Positions 52,903-62,491 of a DNA stretch of 64,000 nucleotides are shown in pieces. Made by a program: the position numbers and the translations under genes. The stretch is taken from positions 2,046,001-2,110,000 of the forward strand of contig NZ_CP063400.1 of the NCBI RefSeq assembly GCF_021729865.1, in the 5' to 3' direction. Origin of the DNA: Hydrogenophaga sp. SL48 (lineage in GTDB: Bacteria > Pseudomonadota > Gammaproteobacteria > Burkholderiales > Burkholderiaceae_C). The notes below the pieces were generated by a model. That model saw nothing but the letters and a program-made list of their open reading frames with translations. It was not told the DNA's origin and searched no databases. Within the stretch, counting starts at the first letter, position 1. Every line of letters starts with the position of its first letter.

Positions 52903-54274
52903 CGGGCACCCCACTCACCGGCACCGGGCCGGTTTCTTCGGCCAGCGTGGCTTCGAGCGCGGCCAGTGCGCCCCGGGCCAGCAACTCGCCCTCGGCCTCG
53001 TCGATCACATAGGGCGGCATGGCGTAGAGCGTGTGGCCGATGGGGCGCAGCAGCAGCCCCTGCTCCAGCGCGTGGCGGGCGTAGCGGCGGCCGAAGTCGG
53101 GCAGGCTGCTGGTCACGTCCCACGCGAAGACCATGCCCTGGCGTCGCGCGTGGCGCACACGCGTGTGGTTGGAGATCGGCGCGAACTGCGCGGCCAGCCG
53201 CTCGCTGGTGCCCAGGTTCTGGCGCAGCGCGTCGGTCTGCTCAAACAGGTCCAGCGTGGCCAGCGCGGCGCGGCAGGCCAGCGGGTTGCCGGTGTAGCTG
53301 TGCGAGTGCAGGAAGCCGCGCGCCACCTGATCGTCGTAGAACGCGGCGTACACCGCGTCGGTGGTGAGCACCACCGACAGCGGCAGCGTGCCACCGGTCA
53401 GGCCTTTGGAGAGGCAGAGAAAGTCGGGTCGGATGCCCGCCTGCTGATGCGCGAACAGCGTGCCGGTGCGGCCGAAGCCGACAGCGATCTCGTCGAGCAC
53501 CAGGTGCACCTGGTGCAGGTCGCAAAGCTCGCGCGCGCGCTGCAGGTACACGGGGTCGTGCATGGCCATGCCGGCGGCGCACTGGATCAGCGGCTCGATG
53601 ATCACCGCGGCGGTTTCGTGAGCGTGCGCGGCCAGCCAGTCGCCCAGGGCGGCGGCGGCCCGCTCGGCCACGTCGGCCGGGGTTTCGCCGGGCGCGGCCT
53701 GCCGCGCGTCAGGGCTGGGCACGGTGGCGGCCAGGCGCACCAGCGGCGCGTAGGCTTCGCGGAACAGCGCGATGTCGGTCACGGCCAGCGCGCCCACGGT
53801 CTCGCCGTGGTAGCCCCCGGCCACGCCGACGAACCGGCATTTTTCCGCCTTGCCCGCGTTGCGCCAGTGGTGGGCACTCATCTTCAGCGCGATCTCGGTG
53901 GCGCTGGCGCCGTCGCTGCCATAGAAAGCATGGCCCAGGCCGGTGAGCGCGGCCAGGCGCTCGGACAGCTCGACCACCGGCCCGTGGGTGAAGCCGGCCA
54001 GCATCACGTGGTCCAGCGTGTGCAGCTGGTGAATGAGCGCGGCGCGGATCGCCGGGTGGTTGTGGCCGAACAGGTTGACCCACCAGGAGCTGATCGCGTC
54101 GAGGTAGCGCCGGCCTTCGTGGTCGTGCAGCCACACGCCCTCGGCCCGCGCCACGGGAATCAGCGGCAGAGCCACACCCTCGGGCGCGTGCAGCTTCATC
54201 TGGGTGCAGGGGTGCCACACGGCGGCCAGGCTGCGCTGGCGCCAGGCGGCGTTGGCCGACACGGGCTGCGTCAA
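52892..54274 (-). CDS. bioA: Adenosylmethionine-8-amino-7-oxononanoate aminotransferase
   Basis: Transfers an amino group from S-adenosylmethionine to make 7,8-diaminopelargonate. The 460 residues contain [31 protein letters not shown] and the lysine in [10 protein letters not shown]. The start is TTG 54274, overlapping the panD stop as TTGA; the next ATG would remove the conserved WHPCTQ motif, so TTG is real. A rare start in coupled position probably keeps the level low. Confidence 0.92.
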   Translation of the reverse strand: MTQPVSANAAWRQRSLAAVWHPCTQMKLHAPEGVALPLIPVARAEGVWLHDHEGRRYLDAISSWWVNLFGHNHPAIRAALIHQLHTLDHVMLAGFTHGPVVELSERLAALTGLGHAFYGSDGASATEIALKMSAHHWRNAGKAEKCRFVGVAGGYHGETVGALAVTDIALFREAYAPLVRLAATVPSPDARQAAPGETPADVAERAAAALGDWLAAHAHETAAVIIEPLIQCAAGMAMHDPVYLQRARELCDLHQVHLVLDEIAVGFGRTGTLFAHQQAGIRPDFLCLSKGLTGGTLPLSVVLTTDAVYAAFYDDQVARGFLHSHSYTGNPLACRAALATLDLFEQTDALRQNLGTSERLAAQFAPISNHTRVRHARRQGMVFAWDVTSSLPDFGRRYARHALEQGLLLRPIGHTLYAMPPYVIDEAEGELLARGALAALEATLAEETGPVPVSGVPDGV

Positions 54275-54687
54275 AGCTCGGCGCCCAGGGGCAGGATGAC
54301 CGGGTCGCCGGCCTGCGGACCGGCGGGCTCACTGCGAGTCTCGACGATGCGGTTGGCGGCGTCGGGAAACACCAGCTTGGGGATCACCTCGTCGAGCTTG
54401 TCTTCGTGCACCATGCCGAAGGCCGCGATGATCACCAGGTCGCCCACGCTGGCGCGCCGGGCGGCCGAGCCATTGAGCGAGATGATGCCGCTGCCGCGTG
54501 GCGACTTGATGGCGTAGGTGATGAACCGTTCGCCGTTGTTGACGTTCCAGATGTGCACCTGTTCGTTGGGGCGGATGTTGCTCGCCTCCAGCAGGTCTTC
54601 GTCGATGCCGCAGGAGCCTTCGTAGTGCAGCTCGCAGTGGGTGACGGTGGCGCGGTGGATTTTGGATTTCAGCAGGGTGCGGAACAT
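54271..54687 (-). CDS. panD: Aspartate 1-decarboxylase
   Basis: Pyruvoyl enzyme that makes beta-alanine for pantothenate and CoA. The 138 residues contain HYEGSCGID: self-cleavage between G24 and S25 generates the pyruvoyl group. [12 protein letters not shown] and [14 protein letters not shown] are also typical. It is about 12 residues longer than usual at the C terminus. AAGGAG precedes ATG 54687. Its location between bioB and bioA is unusual. Confidence 0.95.
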   Translation of the reverse strand: MFRTLLKSKIHRATVTHCELHYEGSCGIDEDLLEASNIRPNEQVHIWNVNNGERFITYAIKSPRGSGIISLNGSAARRASVGDLVIIAAFGMVHEDKLDEVIPKLVFPDAANRIVETRSEPAGPQAGDPVILPLGAEL

Positions 54688-54734
54688 GAGGAATCTCCTT
54701 GAACTGAGGGGGTCTCGGCCATCGACCAGGGATG

Positions 54735-55772
54735 TCAGGCGTGCGCGCGCGTGGTGTGCATGCCCACGCGGGTCAGCAGGTCCTGGTCGGCCTCCACGTC
54801 GGGGTTGCCGGTCACCAGCAGCTTGTCGCCGTAGAAGATGGAGTTGGCCCCGGCCAGGAAGCACAGCACCTGGGTCGATTCGCCCATCTGCCGGCGCCCC
54901 GCCGACAGGCGCACCTTGGCTTTGGGCATGGTGATGCGGGCCACGGCGACCGTGCGCACGAACTCCAGCGGGTCGAGGTCGGGCTCGTCGGCCAGCGGCG
55001 TGCCCGGCACCTTGACCAGGTGGTTGATCGGCACCGACTCGGGGTACGGCGCCAGGTTGGCCAGCTGCGCGATCAGGCCGGCGCGCCCGGTGCGGGACTC
55101 GCCCATGCCCACGATGCCGCCGCTGCAGACATGGATGCCGGCCCCGCGCACGTGGCCCAGGGTGTCCAGGCGGTCCTGGTAGTCGCGCGTGGTGATGATG
55201 TCGCCGTACAGCTCGGGCGCGGTGTCCAGGTTGTGGTTGTAGTAGTCCAGGCCCGCGCCCTTGAGGCGTTGCGCCTGGTCACCCGTGAGCATGCCCAGGG
55301 TGCAGCAGGCCTCCAGGCCCTCGTCCTTGATCACGCGCACCAGCTCTTCCACCTTCTCCAGGTCGCGGTCGTTGGGCGCCCGCCAGGCCGCGCCCATGCA
55401 GAAGCGCGAGGCGCCGGCCGCCTTGGCGCCGAGCACGGCTTCGCGCACGGCCTCGGGCGTCATCATCTTGGTGGCTTCCACGCCGGTCTCGTGGTGCACC
55501 GACTGTGGGCAGTAACCGCAGTCTTCCGGGCAGCCACCGGTCTTGATCGACAGCAGCGTGGCCAGCTCCATCTCGGTGGGGTCGTGGTGCTCGCGGTGCA
55601 CGGTCTGGGCGCGGTGCATCAGCTCGGGCAACGGCAGGCCCAGCAGGGCCTGCACCTCGGCCACCGACCAGGCCTGCTGGTGGGCCTCAACCGACGGCGC
55701 CGCGGCTTTGCGCGGGGCGTGGAAATGCAGGGTCTGCTCGGTGGAAGGCAGCAGGGTGGTGTCGGTCGTCAT
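54735..55772 (-). CDS. bioB: Biotin synthase
   Basis: Radical-SAM enzyme that inserts sulfur into dethiobiotin. The 345 residues from ATG 55772 (GGAG 7 bases upstream) show the cluster motif [13 protein letters not shown] (C81, C85, C88), [19 protein letters not shown] and GEWGES-equivalent GMGESRTGR. The first 35 residues are a loosely conserved extension. It heads the biotin block, 33 bases after bluB. Confidence 0.96.
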   Translation of the reverse strand: MTTDTTLLPSTEQTLHFHAPRKAAAPSVEAHQQAWSVAEVQALLGLPLPELMHRAQTVHREHHDPTEMELATLLSIKTGGCPEDCGYCPQSVHHETGVEATKMMTPEAVREAVLGAKAAGASRFCMGAAWRAPNDRDLEKVEELVRVIKDEGLEACCTLGMLTGDQAQRLKGAGLDYYNHNLDTAPELYGDIITTRDYQDRLDTLGHVRGAGIHVCSGGIVGMGESRTGRAGLIAQLANLAPYPESVPINHLVKVPGTPLADEPDLDPLEFVRTVAVARITMPKAKVRLSAGRRQMGESTQVLCFLAGANSIFYGDKLLVTGNPDVEADQDLLTRVGMHTTRAHA

Positions 55773-55805
55773 CGTGGTCTCCTCAAAGTTCAAGCAGCGG
55801 TGGGG

Positions 55806-56495
55806 TCACCCCGTCACCGATTCGCGGGTGCCCAGGGGCTGGCCCCAGGCGTTTTCAAACAGGATATTGTCCAATGCGCAGCGCTGGGCCCAGCGCTGCC
55901 GCTGGAGCAGGGGTTCTTCGTCGAACCGGTGCACCGGCCCGATGCACAACACGGCCACGGGCTCGGCCCCGTCGGGCATGCCCAGCAGCGCCGCCACGGC
56001 CACCGGGTCGAACAGCGAGACCCAGCCCATGCCCAGCCCTTCGGCGCGCGCGGCCAGCCAGAGGTTCTGGATGGCGCAGGCGGTCGAGGCAAGGTCCATC
56101 TGCGGCAGGGTCCGGCGGCCAAACACATGGCGCTCGCGCCCCTCGGCCAGCGCCACCACCCAGACCTCGGCCGCGTCCATCAGGCCCTCGACCTTCAGGC
56201 GCATGAATTCGCCACCCCGCTCGCCCAGCGCCTGCGCGGTCAACACGCGCTCCTGCTCCACCAGCGCCTGCAGCCCGCTGCGCAGCGCGGGCGAGGCCAC
56301 GCGCAGGAAGCGCCAGGGCTGCATGAAGCCCACGCTGGGCGCGTGGTGCGCGGCGGTGAGCAGGCGGCGCATCCGCTCGGGCGCGACCGTTCCGCCGGCG
56401 AAGTGGCGCATGTCGCGGCGCTCGAAGATGGCGCGGTACACGGCATCGCGCTCGGCCGGGGAGAAAGCCTGGTCGGGGGTGGTCGCCTGGGTCAC
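55806..56495 (-). CDS. bluB: 5,6-dimethylbenzimidazole synthase BluB
   Basis: Flavin-destroying enzyme that turns reduced FMN plus oxygen into the lower ligand of cobalamin. The 229 residues of nitroreductase fold have FERRDMRHFAGG, HHAPSVGFMQPWRF and LGMGWVSLFDP, typical of BluB. The start is GTG 56495. The requirement for oxygen agrees with the aerobic-type cobN chelatase in the same cluster. Confidence 0.93.
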   Translation of the reverse strand: MTQATTPDQAFSPAERDAVYRAIFERRDMRHFAGGTVAPERMRRLLTAAHHAPSVGFMQPWRFLRVASPALRSGLQALVEQERVLTAQALGERGGEFMRLKVEGLMDAAEVWVVALAEGRERHVFGRRTLPQMDLASTACAIQNLWLAARAEGLGMGWVSLFDPVAVAALLGMPDGAEPVAVLCIGPVHRFDEEPLLQRQRWAQRCALDNILFENAWGQPLGTRESVTG

Positions 56496-56513
56496 GTCAT
56501 GCCACCTGGATCG

Positions 56514-56906
56514 TCATGGGGCTTCTCCAACGGTAACCACGGTGGGCGGCAGGCGGCACAGGATGCCGTTGCGCAACAGCGGTGGGCGCGCATCGCGGGC
56601 GAGGTTGCCATCGGGCGCCCGGTGGTGCATCACGGCGCAGTCGAGCAGCTGCCGGGCAACGCCCTCGGCGGGTGCGAGGTCGCCGAACTGGTAGCTGTGT
56701 TTGCCCGGTGCCTGGAAGGCCACGGTGCAGGCGCGCGAGCAGCCGGCGGTGCAGGCCACGCCACGCACGCGCACGGCCGCCCATTCGGGCTGCTCGCCGA
56801 AGGCCTGTTCGGCCTGCACCGCTTCGAACAGGAGGTCGCCAGGGGCACGCTGGTCGCGCGGGACCCCGGCGGGGCGGCAGGTGGTGCAGATGATGAGTTC
56901 GGTCAT
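56514..56906 (-). CDS. DUF1636 family protein
   Basis: A 130-residue protein starting MTELIICTTCRP. Cysteines in ICTTC and VACTAGCSRACTVAF suggest a metal or iron-sulfur site, in the style of thioredoxin-like ferredoxins. DUF1636 genes recur in cobalamin clusters, possibly in cobalt handling or reduction of the corrin cobalt. Start ATG 56906 is preferred over one 7 codons upstream. Confidence 0.82.
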   Translation of the reverse strand: MTELIICTTCRPAGVPRDQRAPGDLLFEAVQAEQAFGEQPEWAAVRVRGVACTAGCSRACTVAFQAPGKHSYQFGDLAPAEGVARQLLDCAVMHHRAPDGNLARDARPPLLRNGILCRLPPTVVTVGEAP

Positions 56907-56933
56907 GGGTTCAGGTGGTGTGGGCATCGGGTG

Positions 56934-57590
56934 TCAGGGGGTTCCTGGCTGGCGCAGCTCCGCGCCCCAGGCCGTGGCCCAGGCCGGGCAGCGCCCCAGG
57001 GGGCGAACAGGGTCGTCGAAGTTGACGATCACGATGTGGTCGGCCGCCGAGGGAGCGTCCGGCTGCTCCAGGCTGCGTCCGTCGGTGAGCAGCCACAGCA
57101 GGCGGCGCCCGCCACCGTGACGCCGCCGGTGGGCCAGGAGTTCGGTCTGCACCTGGCGCAGCCCGGCCCGCAGCGGCGTGCCACCGCCTCCGCCCAGCGG
57201 CTGGATGCGCCCCAGCGCCGAGCGCCGCGCCGGTGTGGGCGACAGCAGGCTTTGCACCCCTTGCCCACCGAACAGCACCAGACCCACCTGGTCGCCGGCG
57301 CGTGCCGCGTCGTCGATGAGGTGCGCCGCAAACCCCTTGGCGCGCGCCAGCCGGCCGCCGTGCCGCATCGAGCCGGAATTGTCCAGCGCGATCAGGTGCA
57401 GGGTCGGCACCTCGGCGGGCCGCCGCACCCACCGCAGGTGGTCTCGGTGCAACGCGGCGGGGCCTTTGTGGACCAGGGTGCGGCACCAGTCGATGCGGCC
57501 CGCCGCCGCGGTGCTGGCCAGCGCACCGGTCTGCGCCAGTTGCGGCTTGGCACCGGGGTTCGTGGATGACCACCGCCGCAGGCCAGGCAC
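56934..57590 (-). CDS. Short VWA-domain protein, ChlD-like chelatase partner
   Basis: A 218-residue von Willebrand A domain with the metal-ion site motif LIALDNSGSMRHGGR (DxSxS) and LLWLLTDGRS. Magnesium-chelatase D subunits have an AAA domain as well; this protein is only the VWA half plus a short N-terminal lead. The start is GTG 57590, 26 bases after the ATPase gene. With that ATPase it probably drives the cobalt insertion by CobN, in place of CobS/CobT. Confidence 0.82.
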   Translation of the reverse strand: MPGLRRWSSTNPGAKPQLAQTGALASTAAAGRIDWCRTLVHKGPAALHRDHLRWVRRPAEVPTLHLIALDNSGSMRHGGRLARAKGFAAHLIDDAARAGDQVGLVLFGGQGVQSLLSPTPARRSALGRIQPLGGGGGTPLRAGLRQVQTELLAHRRRHGGGRRLLWLLTDGRSLEQPDAPSAADHIVIVNFDDPVRPLGRCPAWATAWGAELRQPGTP

Positions 57591-57616
57591 CGTGGGTGCG
57601 CGGCCTGCGGGGTGGT

Positions 57617-58684
57617 TCAGGCTTTTTTTTCGACAGGCCCTCCGGTCCCGCGAACACGCTCCAGGCCTTCGGGCTGCGGGGGCAAGGCCCCCCAGTCGCC
57701 TTCGGCGCCCGACGGTGAATGGTCCGGCGCCGACCCGGCGCCGGGGGCGGATGCGGGGTCGGCCGCCGTGCGCGGGGGCGTGGGGCGCTGCGGGGCCGAC
57801 GCCGAACGCCGGTGGCCCAGGGCCAGCTCGGCCAGGGCGTCGACGTCCGCGAGCGTCACCTGGCGCCGTCCCGCCAGCACGGCGCGGGCACGCGCGGCCT
57901 TGAGCAGCACCAGGTCCCCTCGCACACCGTCCACCCCGGCGCGCAGGGCCAGCGCGGTGGCGTGCGCCAGCACCGCGTCGCTCCAGTCCACCGCGGGCAG
58001 GGCCTCGCGCGCAGCGACCACCTGCGCCACCAGCGCGGCCTGTTCGGTGGCCGCGCGCCGCAGCAGGGCTTGTGGATCCAGGTCAAAGTCCAGGCGCGCA
58101 CGGACGATGGACTGGCGCAGCCCGTGATCGGCGGGGTTCTCCAGCACCACCGACAGCCCGAACCGGTCGAGCAGCTGGGGGCGCAGCTCGCCCTCTTCCG
58201 GGTTCATGGTGCCGATCAACACGAAACGCGCCGGATGCTGGCGCGAGACACCGTCGCGCTCGACGGTGTTGACGCCGCTGGCCGCCGCGTCGAGCAGGGC
58301 ATCGACCAGCGCGTCGGGCAGCAGGTTGACTTCGTCCACGTACAGCACACCGCCGTGGGCACGGGCCAGCAGCCCCGGGGCCAGCCGCACGCGGCCGTCG
58401 CGCAGCACGTCCTCCAGGTTGAGCGTGCCCACGAGCTGCTCCACGCTGGCGGCCAGCGGCAGGCTGACAAACGGTGCACCGGGCAGCAGGGCCGCCAGGG
58501 CGCGGGCCGCGGTCGATTTGGCCGTGCCCCGCGGACCACTGATGAGCACTCCGCCCATGCCAGGGTCCACCGCCGCCAGCAGCAGCGCCTGGCGCAGCTC
58601 GGCGTGGCCGATCAGGGCCGCAAAGGGATAGACCGCAGGGCTGGCGGTCTGCAGCTCGGGGAGTGTGGTGTCGGTGGTGTTCAT
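57617..58684 (-). CDS. ChlI/BchI-like AAA ATPase for cobalt chelation
   Basis: A 355-residue AAA ATPase of the magnesium-chelatase I type. Walker A GPRGTAKST, Walker B GGVLYVDEVNLL, and FVLIGTMNPEEGELRPQLLDRFGL (sensor region) are clear. The last 60 residues are a Pro/Ala/Ser-rich linker, perhaps leading to the VWA partner. Its ATG overlaps the cobN stop. Likely the motor of the cobaltochelatase. Confidence 0.88.
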   Translation of the reverse strand: MNTTDTTLPELQTASPAVYPFAALIGHAELRQALLLAAVDPGMGGVLISGPRGTAKSTAARALAALLPGAPFVSLPLAASVEQLVGTLNLEDVLRDGRVRLAPGLLARAHGGVLYVDEVNLLPDALVDALLDAAASGVNTVERDGVSRQHPARFVLIGTMNPEEGELRPQLLDRFGLSVVLENPADHGLRQSIVRARLDFDLDPQALLRRAATEQAALVAQVVAAREALPAVDWSDAVLAHATALALRAGVDGVRGDLVLLKAARARAVLAGRRQVTLADVDALAELALGHRRSASAPQRPTPPRTAADPASAPGAGSAPDHSPSGAEGDWGALPPQPEGLERVRGTGGPVEKKA

Positions 58685-61600
58685 GTCGTGGGTCCTTCGC
58701 CCTGGGTTTCCAGGCGGTGCTCCAGCGCCAGCAGGGTCTGCTCGATGCGCTCCCGGTGCTCGCGCGGGTCTTGCCACAGGCCACGCTGCATGGCTTCGAG
58801 CAGGCGCTCACCGATGCTGCGCAGGGCCTGCGGGTTGTGTTGTTCCAGAAAGGCGCGGTTGGCGCTGTCGTGCACATACGCGTCGGCGACCAGCGCGTAC
58901 TGGTGGTCGCCCACCAGGCCGGTGGTGGCGTCAAAGCCGAACAGGAAGTCCACCGTCGCCGCCATCTCGAAGGCGCCCTTGTAGCCGTGGCGCTGCACGC
59001 CCGCGATCCACTTGGGGTTGACCACGCGGGCGCGCACCACACGCGCCAGCTCTTCGCCCAGGCTGCGGATGTGGGGCACGCCAGGGGTGCTGAAGTCGCC
59101 GTGGTAGAGCGCGGCAGCCTGACCGCTGAGGTGCTGCACCGCGGCGGCCATGCCGCCCTGGAACTGGTAGTAGTCGCCCGAGTCGAGGATGTCGTGTTCG
59201 CGGTTGTCCTGGTTCTGCAGCACCACATCGAGGTCGCCCACGCAGCGCTCGAAACTCGCGCGCGCGGCCGCCCCGTGTTCGTCCTGGCCATAGGCGAAGG
59301 CGCCCGCGCGCAGGTAGGCCTGGGCGATGTCGTCCGCGCCTTCCCAGCGCCCGCTGTTGATCACGTCCATCACGCCGGCGCCGTAACCGCCCGGGCGCGG
59401 CCCGAACACGCGCCAGCTGGCCTGCCGCAGCGAGGCCGCTTCGGACAGCCCCTGGGCGCGCGCCTCGGCCGCCTCGCGCCCCACGCGACCCCGCACCGGG
59501 TTGACGTCGTCGGGCTCGTCCTCCGGGGCGATGGCCGCCACCGCCTTGACCGCCGTGTCGAACAGGTCGATCAGGTTCGGGAAGGCGTCGCGGAAGAAGC
59601 CCGAGATGCGCAGGGTCACGTCCACCCGTGGGCGGTGGCGCATCGCCATGGGCAGCACCTCGATGTCCACCACGCGCCCGCTGCCCGGCGCCCACTTGGG
59701 CCGCACGCCCAGCAGGGCCATGGCCTGCGCAACGTCCTCACCGCCGGTGCGCATGGTGCTGGTGCCCCAGACCGACAAGCCGATGGAGGCGGGGAAGGTG
59801 CCGTGGTCCTGCAGGTGGCGCTCGATCAAACGCTCGGCCGCCAGCGCGCCCATGGCGTACGCGGTGGGCGTGGGCACGGCGCGCGTGTCCACCGCGTAAA
59901 AATTGCGCCCGGTCGGCAGCACGTCGGGCCGCCCGCGCGAAGGCGCGCCGCTCGGTCCGGGTGGCACGAACCGGCCTCGCAGGCCGCGCAGCAGCTGGGT
60001 CATTTCCTGCTCGCCGCAGGCGTCGAGCCGGGGCGCGAGCCGCTCGTGCACCTCGTCCAGCACCGGCGCGGTGAGCGGCCACCGGGCGCGGTCCAGGCGC
60101 TCGCCGCCGTCCAACAGGCGGGTGGCCAGCCGCTCCAGCCGGTCGCGGGTGTGGCCTGCGTGGCGCCAGGCCTCATCACCCAGCACCGCCAATGCCGCGG
60201 GACGCGGACCGGTCCAGGGCTGGTTCCAGTCGGGGTCGAGCGGGTCGAAACCGTCCAGCCCCAAGTCGTGGGCCATGGCCTGCAGCAGGCTGGCCTGCCC
60301 CTGCCCTTTGCCGCGCGGGAACCGGGCCAGCGCCAGCAGGGTGTCGCTACGTTGGCGACCTTCGGGCGAGCGGCCGAACACGTGCAGGCCGTCGCGGATC
60401 TGCGATTCCTTGATCTCGCACAGGTAGGCGTCCAGCCGCGCCAGCAGGCGCTGGCGCGCGGCCTCATCGGCCGGCGCCTCGAAGCCCAGGTCGGCGTGCA
60501 GGCCATTGGCAATCACATGGTCCAGGATGGATTGGCGCAGTTTCGTGGCGCGGCGCGGATCCAGCGAAATGGCCTCGCAGTACTCGTCCATCTGCCGCTC
60601 CAGCACCTGCAGCGGCCCATAGGTTTCGGCCCGCGTCAGCGGCGGCATCAGGTGGTCGATGATCACCGCCTGCGTGCGCCGCTTGGCCTGGCTGCCCTCG
60701 CCGGGATCGTTGACGATGAAGGGGTACAGGTGGGGCAGCGGCCCGAGGATCGCGTCGGGCCAGCACCCGGCGCCCAGCGCCACGCTCTTGCCCGGCAGCC
60801 ACTCCAGGTTGCCGTGTTTGCCCACGTGCACCAGGGCGTCGGCGCGCCAGACGCGGCGCAGCCAGAAGTAGAAGGCCAGGTAATTGTGCGGCGGCACCAG
60901 GTCGGCGTCGTGGTAGGTGGCCACCAGGTCCAGGTCGCGCCCGCGCGCCGGCTGCAGGCCCACGAACACCCGGCCCACGCGCAGCCCGGGCACCATGAAG
61001 CGGCCGCTGCGCAGCATCGGGTCCTGATCAGGCGTCCCCCACAGGGCATTCACCTCGGCCTGCCGCTCCGGCGCGAGCGCGCCAAAGTCGACCAGATAGT
61101 CGGCCATGGACAGGCTCTGGCCCACCGGTCGGTGGTCGTTGGCGTCCAGCTTGTGGGTCACGCCCTCGATCAGGCGCGCCATCAGCGCGTCGCCGTGCGC
61201 CGGCAGTTCGCCCGTGGCGCAACCCTCGGCCTGCAGCGCCCGCAGGATGCCCACCACCGAGGCCGGCGTGTCCAGACCCACGCCGTTGCCCAGGCGGGCG
61301 TCGTCGTTGGGGTAGTTGGCCAGCACCAGCGCCAGCCGCAGATCGGCCGGCGGGGTGCGGCGCAAGGCGCACCAGCGCCGGGCCAGCTCGGCGACGAAAG
61401 CGACGCGGTCCGCTTCCGGCTGGTAGCGCACCACATCCACCTGCGAGCGCTCGCAGCGCCAGGCCACACCCTTGAAGCTGATGGCCCGGGTGCCGATGCG
61501 GCCGTCCACCTCGGGCAGCACCACCTGCATGGCCAGGTCGCGCGGCTGCAGGCCATGCGGGTCGGCCTGCCACTGCTCGCGCGCGCAGCCGGCGGTGATC

Positions 61601-62469
61601 AGCTGCAGCACCGGCGCATCGCCCGCCAGCAGCGGCGCGTCCACCCCGTCGGCACCGTCATCGCCCATGGCACCCACGGCAAAGCTGGTGGCGTTGAGCA
61701 CCACGTCGACCGCGTGCTCGGCGGCCAGGGCCTGCACGGTGGCCAGTGAAGCGGGCGACTTGAGCGAATCCAGCGCCAGGGCCAGCGGGTTCACGCCTGC
61801 CGCGTGCAGCGCCGCCATCTGCGCATCGAACCCCGCCGTGTTGCCCGACTGCGCGTGGGCCCGGTAAAACAGCAGCAGCGCCACCGGGGCCTGCGCCAGC
61901 CAGGGCAGTGGCCGGGCCGGCCGGTAGCGAACCACCGGGGGCATGGGCTGCGGTGGCGCCGGCAGGGCTCCCAGCCCCAGGGCCCGGTGCGCGATCAGGT
62001 CAAAGAAGGTCCGCGCGTTGTCGCGACCGCCTTCGCGCAGGCATTGCCAGAGACAACGGCTGTCCGCCACCGCCGCCGTGCCGCGCAACAGCAGCTGCGG
62101 GTCTTCCTGCTGCTCGCCAGAAAACAGGGCCAGCCACTGACCCTGCCGGCGCGCCAGCGAGGTCGCCTGCTCCACCACATACGCCCAGTCGGCCGGCGAC
62201 CCGAGGTGGTCGATCACGACCACCCGCGCGTGGCGCAACACGTCGTCCACGTACATGTCCATCGACGCCGGCTGGCGCAGCCACATCAGGTTGGCCAGGC
62301 GCACGGTCGGGAAGTCGGGCGGCAGCGCCGCCACCGCGTCGGCCAGCAGCGACAGCGTGGTGTCGGCCACGGTGAGCACCACGATGTCGCCCGGCGTCTG
62401 CGACACGCGCACCACGCCCTGGCCACCGTCTTCCACATGGCCGCCGGGTCGGGTCGAGAGCAGGTGCAT
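58681..62469 (-). CDS. cobN: Cobaltochelatase subunit CobN
   Basis: Large subunit that binds hydrogenobyrinate diamide and inserts cobalt at the expense of ATP. The 1262 residues match the family (BchH/CobN). Visible motifs: HVGKHGNLEWLPGKSVAL, the histidine-rich H-G-N-L-E-W core, KRRTQAVIIDHLMPPLTRA, and IGLSVWGTSTMRTGGEDVAQAM. It follows cobW after 22 bases and is coupled to the ChlI-like ATPase gene. Confidence 0.96.
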   Translation of the reverse strand: MHLLSTRPGGHVEDGGQGVVRVSQTPGDIVVLTVADTTLSLLADAVAALPPDFPTVRLANLMWLRQPASMDMYVDDVLRHARVVVIDHLGSPADWAYVVEQATSLARRQGQWLALFSGEQQEDPQLLLRGTAAVADSRCLWQCLREGGRDNARTFFDLIAHRALGLGALPAPPQPMPPVVRYRPARPLPWLAQAPVALLLFYRAHAQSGNTAGFDAQMAALHAAGVNPLALALDSLKSPASLATVQALAAEHAVDVVLNATSFAVGAMGDDGADGVDAPLLAGDAPVLQLITAGCAREQWQADPHGLQPRDLAMQVVLPEVDGRIGTRAISFKGVAWRCERSQVDVVRYQPEADRVAFVAELARRWCALRRTPPADLRLALVLANYPNDDARLGNGVGLDTPASVVGILRALQAEGCATGELPAHGDALMARLIEGVTHKLDANDHRPVGQSLSMADYLVDFGALAPERQAEVNALWGTPDQDPMLRSGRFMVPGLRVGRVFVGLQPARGRDLDLVATYHDADLVPPHNYLAFYFWLRRVWRADALVHVGKHGNLEWLPGKSVALGAGCWPDAILGPLPHLYPFIVNDPGEGSQAKRRTQAVIIDHLMPPLTRAETYGPLQVLERQMDEYCEAISLDPRRATKLRQSILDHVIANGLHADLGFEAPADEAARQRLLARLDAYLCEIKESQIRDGLHVFGRSPEGRQRSDTLLALARFPRGKGQGQASLLQAMAHDLGLDGFDPLDPDWNQPWTGPRPAALAVLGDEAWRHAGHTRDRLERLATRLLDGGERLDRARWPLTAPVLDEVHERLAPRLDACGEQEMTQLLRGLRGRFVPPGPSGAPSRGRPDVLPTGRNFYAVDTRAVPTPTAYAMGALAAERLIERHLQDHGTFPASIGLSVWGTSTMRTGGEDVAQAMALLGVRPKWAPGSGRVVDIEVLPMAMRHRPRVDVTLRISGFFRDAFPNLIDLFDTAVKAVAAIAPEDEPDDVNPVRGRVGREAAEARAQGLSEAASLRQASWRVFGPRPGGYGAGVMDVINSGRWEGADDIAQAYLRAGAFAYGQDEHGAAARASFERCVGDLDVVLQNQDNREHDILDSGDYYQFQGGMAAAVQHLSGQAAALYHGDFSTPGVPHIRSLGEELARVVRARVVNPKWIAGVQRHGYKGAFEMAATVDFLFGFDATTGLVGDHQYALVADAYVHDSANRAFLEQHNPQALRSIGERLLEAMQRGLWQDPREHRERIEQTLLALEHRLETQGEGPTT

Positions 62470-62491
62470 GCATGGCTCCGTGAACGGGTGA

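Noticed and set aside
55773..55805. Search for a biotin operator or a cobalamin riboswitch before bioB and in the visible cob gaps
   Set aside because: The gaps are too short and show no B12-box or BirA-type palindrome; any riboswitch would lie beyond 64000.
54732..57569. 945-codon plus-strand ORF opposite bioB, bluB and the VWA gene
   Set aside because: Crosses several well-supported genes and yields Gly/His/Arg-rich sequence without motifs.
58663..61749. 1028-codon plus-strand ORF opposite cobN
   Set aside because: Antisense shadow of cobN; no recognisable domain and cobN motifs are clear.
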